Of a DNA stretch of 8,062 nucleotides, positions 1 through 6,511 are shown one piece after another (within the stretch, counting starts at the first letter, position 1; every line of letters begins with the position of its first letter). The stretch is from positions 1 to 8,062 of the forward strand of contig JALVEM010000406.1 of the NCBI GenBank assembly GCA_027030825.1. Reading direction: 5' to 3'. The DNA is from Thiohalobacter sp. Its GTDB lineage: Bacteria; Pseudomonadota; Gammaproteobacteria; Thiohalobacterales; Thiohalobacteraceae. Below the pieces are notes generated by a model, which searched no databases, had not been told where the DNA came from, and was given only the letters and a program-made list of their open reading frames with translations. A program made the translations under genes and the position numbers.

Positions 1-80
1 GTTTTCCTTCGTCATTCCGGCCAAGCGTGTGGTTTTCTCTCTTGTCATTCCGGGCGAGCGAAGCGAGACCCGGAATCCAG
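1..80. repeat. Tandem, partly palindromic ATTCCGGG-type intergenic repeat
   Basis: Two units in the same orientation lie next to each other. Each starts GTTTTC, then a short pyrimidine run, then GTCATTCCGG (the latter at 11-20 and 44-53). The second unit is complete as a hairpin: ATTCCGGG at 47-54 pairs perfectly with CCCGGAAT at 69-76, enclosing a 14-nt loop that contains GCGAAGC. The first unit has only the left arm. Repeats with this GTCATTCCGG...CCGGAATCCAG form are widespread between genes of many proteobacteria (recalled, not searched). The region from 1 to 107 contains nothing that looks like a gene. Confidence 0.7.
47..76 (-). terminator. Possible 3' stem-loop after the dGTPase-like gene
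   Basis: An 8-bp perfect stem with a 14-nt loop starts about 31 nt after the stop codon of the HD-domain gene at 108-110. On the transcribed strand the stem is followed by GACAAGAGAG rather than a run of T, so it is not a canonical intrinsic terminator. It may still mark or protect the 3' end of the aroK-aroB-dgt transcript, as REP-type stem-loops can. The structure is seen directly; the role is inferred. Confidence 0.3.
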
Positions 81-107
81 AAATCACGCTGATTCAGGCC
101 GCTGGGC

Positions 108-1262
108 TCAGGTGAGTTCCTTCGGGTTGAACAGGCGTTCGTGTTCGGCGATGGCGTAACGGTCGGTCATGCCGGCGATGTAGTCGGCCACGGCGCGGGC
201 GCGGCCGGCCTCGCCGGCCTCGGCCTCCAGCCGGCGGGCCTGTTCGCGATGCTGGTCGGGCAGCAGACGGGGATCCTCGAAGAAGGCCTCGAAGAGGGCC
301 TGGACGACCTGCCGGGCCTTGCCGGTCATCCGGTGCACGCGGTAGTGGCGATAGAGGCGTTCGCGCAGAAAGCGCTTGAGCGCGAGGTTCTTCTCGCGCA
401 TGGCGGGGCTGAACCGGATCAGGGGCTCGGGGTGGTGACGGACGGCGTCCACACTGTCCGGGCGGGCCTCGTCGAGAGCCGCCTCGCTGGTTTCGATGAG
501 ATCCACGATCTGGTCGTTGATCATCCGCCGCACCACCTCGTGGATCACGCGCCGGTCCCGCAGCCCGGGATAGCGGGCGCGGACTTCCCGGTAGGGTTCG
601 CCGAAGAGTTCGACCTCCTCGAGGTTCTCGATCTCGAGCAGGCCGGCCCGCAGTCCGTCGTCGACGTCATGGCTGTTGTAGGCGATCTCGTCGGCCAGAT
701 TGGTCAGCTGGGCCTCCAGTGTGGGTTGGGTGCGGTCGAGAAAGCGCCGGCCCACGTCGCCGAGCTCGCGGGCGTGCGTCGGCGAGCAGTGCTTGAGAAT
801 GCCCTCGCGGGTCTCGAAGGTCAGGTTGAGGCCGGGGAAGTCGGCGTAACGCGCCTCGAGAAGGTCCACCACGCGCAGCGACTGCAGGTTGTGTTCGAAG
901 CCGCCATAGGGCTTCATGCAGGCGTTGAGCGCATCCTGCCCGGCGTGACCGAAGGGTGTATGGCCCAGGTCGTGCGCCAGCGCGATGGCCTCGGCCAGAT
1001 CCTCGTTGAGGCGCATGGCCCGGGCGATGGAGCGGGCGATCTGGGCGACCTCGATGGAATGGGTGAGCCGGGTGCGGAACAGGTCGCCCTCGTGGTTGAC
1101 GAACACCTGTGTCTTGTATTCCAGACGCCGGAACGCCGTCGAATGGATGATGCGGTCGCGGTCGCGCTGGAATTCCGAGCGATAGCGCGGCGGCGGTTCC
1201 GGATGGCGCCGGCCCCGGCTGGTGGCGTCGCTGGCGGCGAAGGGGCGCAGGGCCTCGCTCAT
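108..1262 (-). CDS. dgt: Deoxyguanosinetriphosphate triphosphohydrolase-like protein (HD superfamily dNTPase)
   Basis: This 384-residue protein belongs to the dGTPase-like HD phosphohydrolases, which release tripolyphosphate from dNTPs and so adjust the cytoplasmic nucleotide pool. The family signature FQRDRDRIIHSTAFRRLEYK occupies residues 31-50. The metal-binding HD residues are visible: H68 in RLTHS, H97-D98 in AHDLGHTPFGH, and D191 in LADEIAYNSHD. Further conserved histidines are H101 and H106. The length and the arginine/proline-rich leader before residue 30 suit the shorter type 2 family rather than the longer E. coli Dgt (about 505 residues), so the true substrate preference is open. 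The ATG at 1262 follows the aroB stop after a single base (TGA-G-ATG) with no clear Shine-Dalgarno, implying translational coupling to aroB. There are no signs of truncation or transfer. Confidence 0.9.
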   Translation of the reverse strand: MSEALRPFAASDATSRGRRHPEPPPRYRSEFQRDRDRIIHSTAFRRLEYKTQVFVNHEGDLFRTRLTHSIEVAQIARSIARAMRLNEDLAEAIALAHDLGHTPFGHAGQDALNACMKPYGGFEHNLQSLRVVDLLEARYADFPGLNLTFETREGILKHCSPTHARELGDVGRRFLDRTQPTLEAQLTNLADEIAYNSHDVDDGLRAGLLEIENLEEVELFGEPYREVRARYPGLRDRRVIHEVVRRMINDQIVDLIETSEAALDEARPDSVDAVRHHPEPLIRFSPAMREKNLALKRFLRERLYRHYRVHRMTGKARQVVQALFEAFFEDPRLLPDQHREQARRLEAEAGEAGRARAVADYIAGMTDRYAIAEHERLFNPKELT

Positions 1263-1263
1263 C

Positions 1264-2361
1264 TCAGGCGGCGGCCAGGGCTTCCGAGAGGGTGGCCGTG
1301 AGCTGCTCCGGGGTGAAGTCCTGGGTCAGGACGGCCTCGCCGATGCGGCGCAGCAGCACCAGCCGCAGGCCCGAATCCACCACCTTCTTGTCCACCGCCA
1401 TGAGCGACAGGAAATCCTCCACGCCCATCTCGCCCGGGGGCTCGGTGGGCAGACGGGCGCGCTGAAGAAGGCGGACGATGCGCTCGACACCGGCGGCATC
1501 CAGCCAGCCCAGGCGCTCGGAGAGCCGGGCGGCCAGCACCATGCCGGCGGCCACGGCCTCGCCGTGGAGCCAGTTGCCGTAGCCCATGCCGGTCTCGATG
1601 GCATGCCCGAAGGTATGGCCGAGGTTGAGCAGCGCCCGGGTGCCTGCCTCGCGTTCGTCTTCCGCCACGATGGCGGCCTTGGTGCGGCAGGAGACCTCGA
1701 TGGCGTGCGCCAGCGCCTCGGGGTCCCGCGCGAGCAGTGCCTCGACATGATCTTCCAGCCACTCGAAGAAGGCGGCGTCGCGGATCAGGCCGTACTTGAT
1801 CACTTCCGCGACGCCGGCGGCGAGCTGGCGATCGTCCAGCGTGTTCAGGGTATCGGTGTCCGCGATGACCAGGCGCGGCTGATGGAAGGCACCGATCATG
1901 TTCTTGCCGCGGGGATGGTTGATGCCCGTCTTGCCGCCCACGGAGGAGTCCACCTGGGCCAGCAGGGTGGTCGGCAGCTGCACGAAATCGACACCCCGCA
2001 GGAAGCAGGCGGCCGCGAATCCCGTGATGTCGCCGACGACGCCGCCGCCCAGTGCCGCGAGCGTGCAGCGGCGGTTGAAGCGCAGCTCCAGAAGGGCATC
2101 GAAGATCGTCTCGAGGGTTTCGAGGTTCTTGTATTCCTCGCCATCGGGCAGCACCAGGCTCTCGACCTCGTGCTCCGCCTCCAGGGCGTTGCGCACCCGT
2201 TCGAGATACAGCGGCGCCACGGTCGTATTGGTCACGACCAGGACCTGGCGGCCTCGAATGCGGGGCCGGTAGAGATCGGCGCGCTCGAGCAGGCCGCGGC
2301 CGATGTGGATCGGGTAGCTGCGTTCTCCGAGTTCGACGGTCAGGGTCTTCACGCCCGCCAT
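1264..2361 (-). CDS. aroB: 3-dehydroquinate synthase
   Basis: AroB converts DAHP to 3-dehydroquinate, the second step of the shikimate pathway to aromatic amino acids, in the cytoplasm with NAD and a divalent metal. At 365 residues it is close to E. coli AroB (362) and aligns along its whole length. The NAD-binding GGGVVGD is at 105-111 and the PTTLLAQVDSSVGGKTGIN motif at 130-148. The metal ligands are E186 (GVAEVIKYG), H249 (NLGHTFGHAIE) and H266 (NWLHGEA), with the same spacing as E184/H247/H264 of the E. coli enzyme. The conserved DKK lies at 324-326. The start ATG at 2361 is the only methionine that keeps the N-terminal strand; a G-rich stretch just upstream is a weak ribosome site. It lies 20 nt after the aroK stop and 1 nt before the dGTPase-like gene, consistent with one operon. 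Confidence 0.97.
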   Translation of the reverse strand: MAGVKTLTVELGERSYPIHIGRGLLERADLYRPRIRGRQVLVVTNTTVAPLYLERVRNALEAEHEVESLVLPDGEEYKNLETLETIFDALLELRFNRRCTLAALGGGVVGDITGFAAACFLRGVDFVQLPTTLLAQVDSSVGGKTGINHPRGKNMIGAFHQPRLVIADTDTLNTLDDRQLAAGVAEVIKYGLIRDAAFFEWLEDHVEALLARDPEALAHAIEVSCRTKAAIVAEDEREAGTRALLNLGHTFGHAIETGMGYGNWLHGEAVAAGMVLAARLSERLGWLDAAGVERIVRLLQRARLPTEPPGEMGVEDFLSLMAVDKKVVDSGLRLVLLRRIGEAVLTQDFTPEQLTATLSEALAAA

Positions 2362-2381
2362 GATACCCGGCCCCCCGCCGC

Positions 2382-2912
2382 TCAGGCCAGTGTGCCGCGA
2401 CGCCGGAGCGCGCGCTGGAGATAGCCGACCACTTCGCGCACGCTGCGCCCGTCGGTGTCCACGATCATGTCCGCGATCTCGCGGTAGAGGGGGTCGCGAA
2501 CCCGGTACAGGGACTCCAGCCGGGCGCGGGGGTCCTCCGTCTGCAGCAGGGGGCGGTTGCGGTCGCGGGCCGTGCGCGCCAGCTGCTGGTCGACCGAGGT
2601 CCTGAGGTAGATCACCAGCCCTCTCGATGCCAGCCGGCGGCGGTTGTCCGGATCCATCACGGCGCCGCCGCCGGTGGCGAGGACGATGCCGTCGCGGGCC
2701 GTGAGCTCGTCGATGACGGCCTTCTCGCGCCGGCGGAAGCCGGCCTCGCCTTCCATCTCGAAGATGAAGGGGATGTCGACACCGGTGCGTTCCTCGATGA
2801 CCCTGTCGCTGTCCTCGAAGGGAAGGTGGAGGGCGCGCGCCAGCTGGCGACCGATGGTCGACTTGCCGGCCCCCATGGGGCCGACCAGAAAGATGTTGCC
2901 CGGCATGTTCAT
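2382..2912 (-). CDS. aroK: Shikimate kinase
   Basis: AroK phosphorylates shikimate at the 3-hydroxyl with ATP, the fifth step of the shikimate pathway. The P-loop GPMGAGKST is at 11-19. The shikimate-binding DSD is at 34-36, with R60 and the GGG at 81-83. The LID arginines lie in RTARDRNRP (113-121), and R139 is in RVRDPLY. Length (176 residues) and spacing match E. coli AroK (173). The start is uncertain. The frame is open up to a GTG at 2939, but that codon lies inside a palindromic repeat and would add nine non-conserved residues. The ATG at 2912 leaves five residues before NIFLVGP, as in E. coli; the ATG at 2906 leaves three. None of the three has a good Shine-Dalgarno, and both ATGs sit in a strong hairpin (2897-2920). 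aroB follows after 20 nt. Confidence 0.93.
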   Translation of the reverse strand: MNMPGNIFLVGPMGAGKSTIGRQLARALHLPFEDSDRVIEERTGVDIPFIFEMEGEAGFRRREKAVIDELTARDGIVLATGGGAVMDPDNRRRLASRGLVIYLRTSVDQQLARTARDRNRPLLQTEDPRARLESLYRVRDPLYREIADMIVDTDGRSVREVVGYLQRALRRRGTLA

Positions 2913-2920
2913 GCCGGGCA
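2897..2920 (-). promoter_or_regulatory. Hairpin over the aroK start codons
   Basis: TGCCCGGCAT (2897-2906) and ATGCCGGGCA (2911-2920) are perfect reverse complements, giving a 10-bp GC-rich stem with a 4-nt loop (GAAC in the mRNA). The candidate ATG at 2912 spans the end of the 5' arm and the loop, and the ATG at 2906 is the first three bases of the 3' arm. Together with the lack of a Shine-Dalgarno, this suggests poor or conditional initiation of aroK. The structure is seen directly; the regulatory role is inferred. Part of the symmetry could follow simply from the coding sequence MPG-N-M-N. Confidence 0.45.
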
Positions 2921-2926
2921 GGTTAG

Positions 2927-3086
2927 CAGCCTGTCGCACTCAGGGCCAATCGACTGCGCCGATGGGAGAGCGGTCCGAATCTCCCCGCTTTCTCGTTGCG
3001 TAGTCCTGCTATGCGCCTCGAAATCGTGAAGATTCGCCCTCGCTCTCCCACCATGCTCGTTACGATTGCCTGAGTCCGACAGGCTG
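2927..3086. repeat. About 160-bp imperfect palindromic element between pilQ and aroK
   Basis: The two halves are reverse complements in ordered blocks. CAGCCTGTCG (2927-2936) pairs with 3077-3086. ACTCAGG (2938-2944) pairs with 3069-3075. CAATCG (2947-2952) pairs with 3063-3068. TGGGAGAGCG (2963-2972) pairs with 3041-3050, and CGAATCT (2976-2982) with 3030-3036. Shorter pairs such as TTTC (2989-2992) with GAAA (3020-3023) continue towards the centre near 3006. The whole could fold as one long interrupted stem in RNA or as a cruciform in DNA. The left end overlaps the upstream part of the aroK reading frame. No convincing sigma-70 promoter or gene is seen inside. The form resembles a small palindromic MITE-like or intergenic repeat, but I cannot test whether other copies exist. 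Confidence 0.7.
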
Positions 3087-3101
3087 CCGGCAGCCTGTCG
3101 G
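3076..3101. repeat. Perfect 26-bp palindrome downstream of pilQ
   Basis: CCGACAGGCTGCC (3076-3088) is followed immediately by its exact reverse complement (3089-3101). In RNA it would form about 11 bp of stem with a 4-nt loop, starting about 32 nt after the pilQ stop codon. On the transcribed strand the stem is followed by ACTCAGGCAA, with no T-run, so it is not a standard intrinsic terminator, although it may weaken readthrough from the pil operon into aroK. It shares its lower-coordinate half with the end of the 160-bp palindromic element. Confidence 0.65.
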
Positions 3102-3127
3102 GCCTGGAGCCAATCCGCTGCGCTGAT
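3091..3127. repeat. Partial direct copy of the palindromic element's end
   Basis: These 37 bases align without gaps to 2927-2963, with about 28 identities by eye. CAGCCTGTCG is identical, and later GCCAATC..CTGCGC.GAT is shared. The copy stops six bases short of the pilQ stop codon (3134-3136), and the GGGAGAGCG block that follows in the other copy is absent here. The element therefore appears as one full palindrome plus a truncated end. Confidence 0.55.
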
Positions 3128-3133
3128 CGTTTC

Positions 3134-5311
3134 CTACTTCGCCGTCAGCGATTCCTTGATGATCTTCGGCGTGACGAAGATCAGCAGTTCGGACTTGTCG
3201 TCCACCTTGCGCGTCTGGCGGAACAGGGCGCCCACGCCGGGCAGGTCGCCCAGCAGCGGGATCTTGTCGACCTCGTTGCTGTGGGTGCGCTCGTAGATGC
3301 CGCCGAGCACCACGGTCTCGCCGTTGTCGACCAGCACCCGGGTCTCCACGGCGCGGGTGTTGACGCTGGGCACGCCCTCGAACACCTCGCCCACGCTGTC
3401 CTTGTGGACCTGCAGATCGAGAATGATCCGGTCGTCCGGCGTGATCTGCGGCGTCACCCTCAGGGCCAGCACGGCTTCCTTGAAGGAGACCGTGGCCGCG
3501 CCGCTGGAGGAAGCCTCGAGATAGGGGATCTCGACGCCCTGGCGGATTTCGGCCGGCTGCTGGTTGGAGGTGATGAGCCGCGGGCTGGAGATCACCTCGC
3601 CCTTGCCCTCGGCCTGCATGGCCGAGAGTTCCAGGCGCAGGAATTCGCGACCCAGGCGACCGATCAGGAAGTTGACCGCCCCCATCGGGTTGGAGACCCG
3701 CAGGTCGGTGGTCAGCGCCTCGATCGGCGGATCGGAGTCGGCCGGGTTGGTGATGAAGTTGCCATAGACGCCGCTCTGGGCCAGGTCGCCGGGCAGGCCG
3801 CCGCCGATGATGGAAGTGGTGGTGTTCGATGTTTCGATCTTGCCGATGCCGAAGCGGGTGCCCAGATCGCGGGCGAAGTTGTCGCTGGCGATCACGATGC
3901 GCGACTCGATCAGCACCTGGCGGACCGGGATGTCGATCTTGGCCACCAGTCTGCGGATCTCCTCGAGATTGTCGGCCGTGTCACGCACGAGCAGGGTGTT
4001 GGTCCGCTTGTCCACCGAGACAGAGCCGCGCTTGGAGAGCAGGCTCACGGTGCGGTTGCTCGAGCCACCGCCCGTGGCGGCAAGGCGACCGATCGTGCCG
4101 TAGCCCATGATGAGTTTGGCCACGTCCTCGGCCTTGGCGTAGTTGATCTGGATGTATTCCGAGAACAGGGGCGCGAGTTCCTCGATCTGCTTGCGCGATT
4201 CGAGCTCGAGCTTCTCGCGGGCGGCCAGTTCCTCGCTCGGGGCCACCAGGATGACGTCGCCGTTCCTGCGCTTGTCCAGCCCCTTGGTCTTGAGGATGAT
4301 GTCGAGCGCCTGATCCCAGGGGACGTTCTGCAGGCGCAGGGTGATGTTGCCGGTCACGCTGTCGCTGACGACGATGTTCAGGCCGGTGAAGTCGGCGATC
4401 AGCTGCAGCACGGAACGGACCTCGATGTCCTGGAAGTTGAGCGAGAGCCGCTCGCCGGTATAGCCCACCTTGGCGCGGCGACGTGCCTCCTGCTCCTCCT
4501 TGGTCGTGGGCTTGATCTCCACGGTGTAGAGGTTGCCGGTCTGGTAGCCCACATAGTCGTAGTCGCCCGTCACGTCGATCACCATGTGCACGGTGTTGCC
4601 GCGGCGCAGGGTGTCGATGGTCTTCACCGGCGTGGCAAAATCCGTGACGTCCAGGCGTCTGGAGAGTGCCTCGGGCAGGTTGGCGTTGAAGATGTCGACC
4701 ACGACCTTGCCGGCCTCCTGATGCAGGTCGACGGGCACGGTGGGATCCGAGAGCTGGATCAGCACCCGGCCCTCGCCCTTCTCGCCGCGCCTGAAATCGA
4801 CATTGGTGACGCTGGGGCCGGTGGCGCCCGGCGTCTTCGGCGCCGCCTTGCCGGCAGCGGCCTCGGCGGCGGCAATGGTCGCGTCGGTGAGGGTCAGGAT
4901 CAGGCGGTTGCCCTCGAGCTTCGTCTGATAGGGAGTCGGGCGCACCAGATTCAGCACCACGCGCGTGCGGCCGCCGGCCTCCACGGCGAGCACGCTCTCC
5001 GCCAGCCCGATGCCGATGGGCCGCGGTTTCTTGGGCAACCTGCTCCGGGTGTCGGGGAGGTCGAGCGCGATTCGGGCCGGGTTGTCGATGGTGAAGCTGA
5101 GCGGTTCCTTCTCGAGCGGCTTCTGCAGCTTCAGGATCACCTGGACGCGGTTGCCGGGCAGGCTGCCGACCTCGATGTCCTCGAGCACGTTCTCCGCGCG
5201 GGCCAGCGCGGCGAACGCCATCAGGAGCAGCCCGGCCAGCAGGCCGGCGAGCCAGTGCGCCGGAAGGCGGGCCGCGACGGTGTCGGTGGAATGGTTTGCC
5301 GGTTTCTTCAT
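3134..5311 (-). CDS. pilQ: Type IV pilus outer-membrane secretin PilQ
   Basis: PilQ oligomerises in the outer membrane to form the gated channel through which the type IVa pilus passes. The 725-residue product starts with a Sec signal peptide (KK, then a hydrophobic stretch around 20-37, cleavage probably after ALARA at 39). Next come a first AMIN domain (about 41-145), an Ala-rich linker (146-165) and a second AMIN domain (about 166-267), thought to bind peptidoglycan. An N0/STN domain follows at about 285-365 and an N1 domain at about 380-465. The C-terminal secretin domain (about 466-722) contains VETRVLVDNGETVVLGGIYE and then IPLLGDLPGVGALFR. I prefer the ATG at 5311 because GGGGGAGAG lies a few bases upstream and MKK is a typical signal-peptide start; an ATG at 5326 would add five residues and has no ribosome site. 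The start lies 19 nt after the pilP stop. Confidence 0.96.
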   Translation of the reverse strand: MKKPANHSTDTVAARLPAHWLAGLLAGLLLMAFAALARAENVLEDIEVGSLPGNRVQVILKLQKPLEKEPLSFTIDNPARIALDLPDTRSRLPKKPRPIGIGLAESVLAVEAGGRTRVVLNLVRPTPYQTKLEGNRLILTLTDATIAAAEAAAGKAAPKTPGATGPSVTNVDFRRGEKGEGRVLIQLSDPTVPVDLHQEAGKVVVDIFNANLPEALSRRLDVTDFATPVKTIDTLRRGNTVHMVIDVTGDYDYVGYQTGNLYTVEIKPTTKEEQEARRRAKVGYTGERLSLNFQDIEVRSVLQLIADFTGLNIVVSDSVTGNITLRLQNVPWDQALDIILKTKGLDKRRNGDVILVAPSEELAAREKLELESRKQIEELAPLFSEYIQINYAKAEDVAKLIMGYGTIGRLAATGGGSSNRTVSLLSKRGSVSVDKRTNTLLVRDTADNLEEIRRLVAKIDIPVRQVLIESRIVIASDNFARDLGTRFGIGKIETSNTTTSIIGGGLPGDLAQSGVYGNFITNPADSDPPIEALTTDLRVSNPMGAVNFLIGRLGREFLRLELSAMQAEGKGEVISSPRLITSNQQPAEIRQGVEIPYLEASSSGAATVSFKEAVLALRVTPQITPDDRIILDLQVHKDSVGEVFEGVPSVNTRAVETRVLVDNGETVVLGGIYERTHSNEVDKIPLLGDLPGVGALFRQTRKVDDKSELLIFVTPKIIKESLTAK

Positions 5312-5316
5312 CGCTC

Positions 5317-5324
5317 TCTCCCCC
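5317..5324 (-). promoter_or_regulatory. Ribosome binding site that decides the pilQ start
   Basis: On the transcribed strand, GGGGGAGAG ends five to six bases before the ATG at 5311. The alternative in-frame ATG at 5326 is preceded by TGATCCC, which has no Shine-Dalgarno character, so the downstream start is favoured. Confidence 0.6.
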
Positions 5325-5330
5325 ATGGGA

Positions 5331-5870
5331 TCATTCGGTCAGGGCCAGGGTGGTCTCGCGTTCCTGCCAGCCACCCAGTCCATCCGGGACGATTTCCTTG
5401 AGTTCCACGCCGAACTCGGTGATGCCCACGATCCTGCCGTTGTTCTGGCCGATGTAGTTGCCGATCGTCACGCGGTGGATGGTGCCGTCCGGCGTCTGGA
5501 TCAGCGCCCAGCGCCGGCCGTCCTTCTCGAGGGTGCCGACCATGCGCAGGGACTCGAGGGCGTATTCCTCCAGCGGTTCGCGCGGCCGGTTCAGATCGGG
5601 GCGCACCCCCTGGTCGCCCTGCTGGCTGGCCACGGCCGTGAGATCCGTGCTGCTCGGCGTGAACGGACTGCGCAGATCATAGGCCTCGTAGAGGAAGGTC
5701 TCGTAGGGCTTGAATTCGGGCAGGGGCTCGATCGGTGCCGCCTTGCGGGCCCGTGCCTGTTCGACGAAACGCTCCAGGTCGCTGGTGTCGGTCGAGGCCG
5801 CGCAGCCGCCCAGCAGCAGAAGGACCAGCAGGGCGTTGACGGCCGGGTTGTTTCTGGTCATCCCGTTCAT
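5331..5870 (-). CDS. pilP: Type IV pilus inner-membrane lipoprotein PilP
   Basis: PilP is a periplasmic lipoprotein that bridges the PilN/PilO pair in the inner membrane and the N0 domain of the PilQ secretin. The 179-residue product has a hydrophobic stretch (about 10-20) ending in the lipobox LGGC, with the lipidated cysteine at 23. A long, probably disordered proline- and charge-rich linker follows, including the region around YDLRSPF (64-70) typical of PilP. The C-terminal beta-sandwich domain spans about 105-179 (LESLRMVGTLEKDGRRWALI onward). The same frame stays open far upstream into pilO, but that part reads arginine- and proline-rich out-of-frame sequence. The ATG at 5870 is chosen because it forms an ATGA overlap with the pilO stop, follows AGGAGG (5878-5883) by seven bases, and gives a proper lipoprotein signal. 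A second ATG at 5861 is possible. Confidence 0.94.
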   Translation of the reverse strand: MNGMTRNNPAVNALLVLLLLGGCAASTDTSDLERFVEQARARKAAPIEPLPEFKPYETFLYEAYDLRSPFTPSSTDLTAVASQQGDQGVRPDLNRPREPLEEYALESLRMVGTLEKDGRRWALIQTPDGTIHRVTIGNYIGQNNGRIVGITEFGVELKEIVPDGLGGWQERETTLALTE

Positions 5871-6511
5871 TTGCTGCCCTCCTGCTGCTGTTCGTCTTCC
5901 TCCAGGTAGCGGTAGGTCTTGGCGGTCAGTTCCATGACCAGGTCTTCCGTGGCCTCGTTGGGCACCGAATCCTTGCTGTTCCTGTCCTTGCGGCGCTCGA
6001 TGTGGATGTCGTGCACCGTGACGATGCGCGGAAGCGAGGCCACGCCGCTGACGAAGCTGCCGAACTCGTGGAACCTGCCCTTGACGCGGATGCTGATGGG
6101 CAGCTCGGCGTAGAATTCTCTGGGGATTTCCTCCCGAGGCTTGAAGAGGTCGAACTCCAGCCCCGAGGCCAGACCGGTCTGGGAGACATCCACCAGCAGT
6201 TCGGCCACCTCGGTGCGGTTGGGAAGCTGGCGGAGCATGGTGCCGAAGCTCTGCCGCATCTCCTCGAGCTGACGCTTGTAGGCGTCGAGATTCGCGGCCT
6301 TGGCCGCCTTGCGCCTGAACTCGTCCTTCAGTTCCTGCTCTCGCTTCGCCACCTGGTCGAGGTCGAGCAGCTCGTCCTTGATCAGGAACCAGTAGCCCAG
6401 GCCGGCCACCAGGGCGCCGGCGAGCAGCAGCACGAAGATGCGCACCGGCTTCGGCCAGGCATGGACGTTCTGGAAGTCGAGGTCGTTCAGGTTGATCTCG
6501 TTGAGGTTCAT
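5867..6511 (-). CDS. pilO: Type IV pilus inner-membrane alignment protein PilO
   Basis: PilO dimerises with PilN in the inner membrane; the pair holds PilP and transmits conformational change during pilus extension and retraction. The 214-residue product has a short cytoplasmic N-terminus rich in N, L, E and D (1-22), one transmembrane helix (about 23-43), a periplasmic coiled coil (about 46-95) and a C-terminal ferredoxin-like domain (about 100-200). The tail is acidic and Gln-rich (EEDEQQQEGSK). The ATG at 6511 overlaps the pilN stop as ATGA and is preceded by GGAGGG (6518-6523) at six bases. The same 4-nt overlap leads into pilP, so translation of N, O and P is probably coupled and their stoichiometry linked. 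Confidence 0.95.
   Translation of the reverse strand: MNLNEINLNDLDFQNVHAWPKPVRIFVLLLAGALVAGLGYWFLIKDELLDLDQVAKREQELKDEFRRKAAKAANLDAYKRQLEEMRQSFGTMLRQLPNRTEVAELLVDVSQTGLASGLEFDLFKPREEIPREFYAELPISIRVKGRFHEFGSFVSGVASLPRIVTVHDIHIERRKDRNSKDSVPNEATEDLVMELTAKTYRYLEEDEQQQEGSK

Noticed and set aside
2913..2939. GTG at 2939 as the aroK start
   Set aside because: It has no ribosome site, adds non-conserved residues, and lies within the palindromic element, so its openness is probably incidental. It cannot be fully excluded.
3076..3101. Classical intrinsic terminator for the pil operon
   Set aside because: The stem is strong, but no T-run follows on the transcribed strand.
2940..3133. A sigma-70 promoter for aroK in the intergenic region
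   Set aside because: I looked for TTGACA/TATAAT-like pairs at 16-18 nt spacing on the minus strand and found none convincing; an aroK promoter there, or inside pilQ, remains possible.
3281..5401. A 706-codon plus-strand open frame antisense to pilQ, and similar long frames opposite dgt (141-1301) and aroB (1222-2424)
   Set aside because: These are mirror frames of genes with strong GC-rich third positions, which rarely give antisense stops. Their products are low-complexity His/Gly/Asp/Val-rich with no recognisable domain, and the opposite strand encodes full, conserved proteins.
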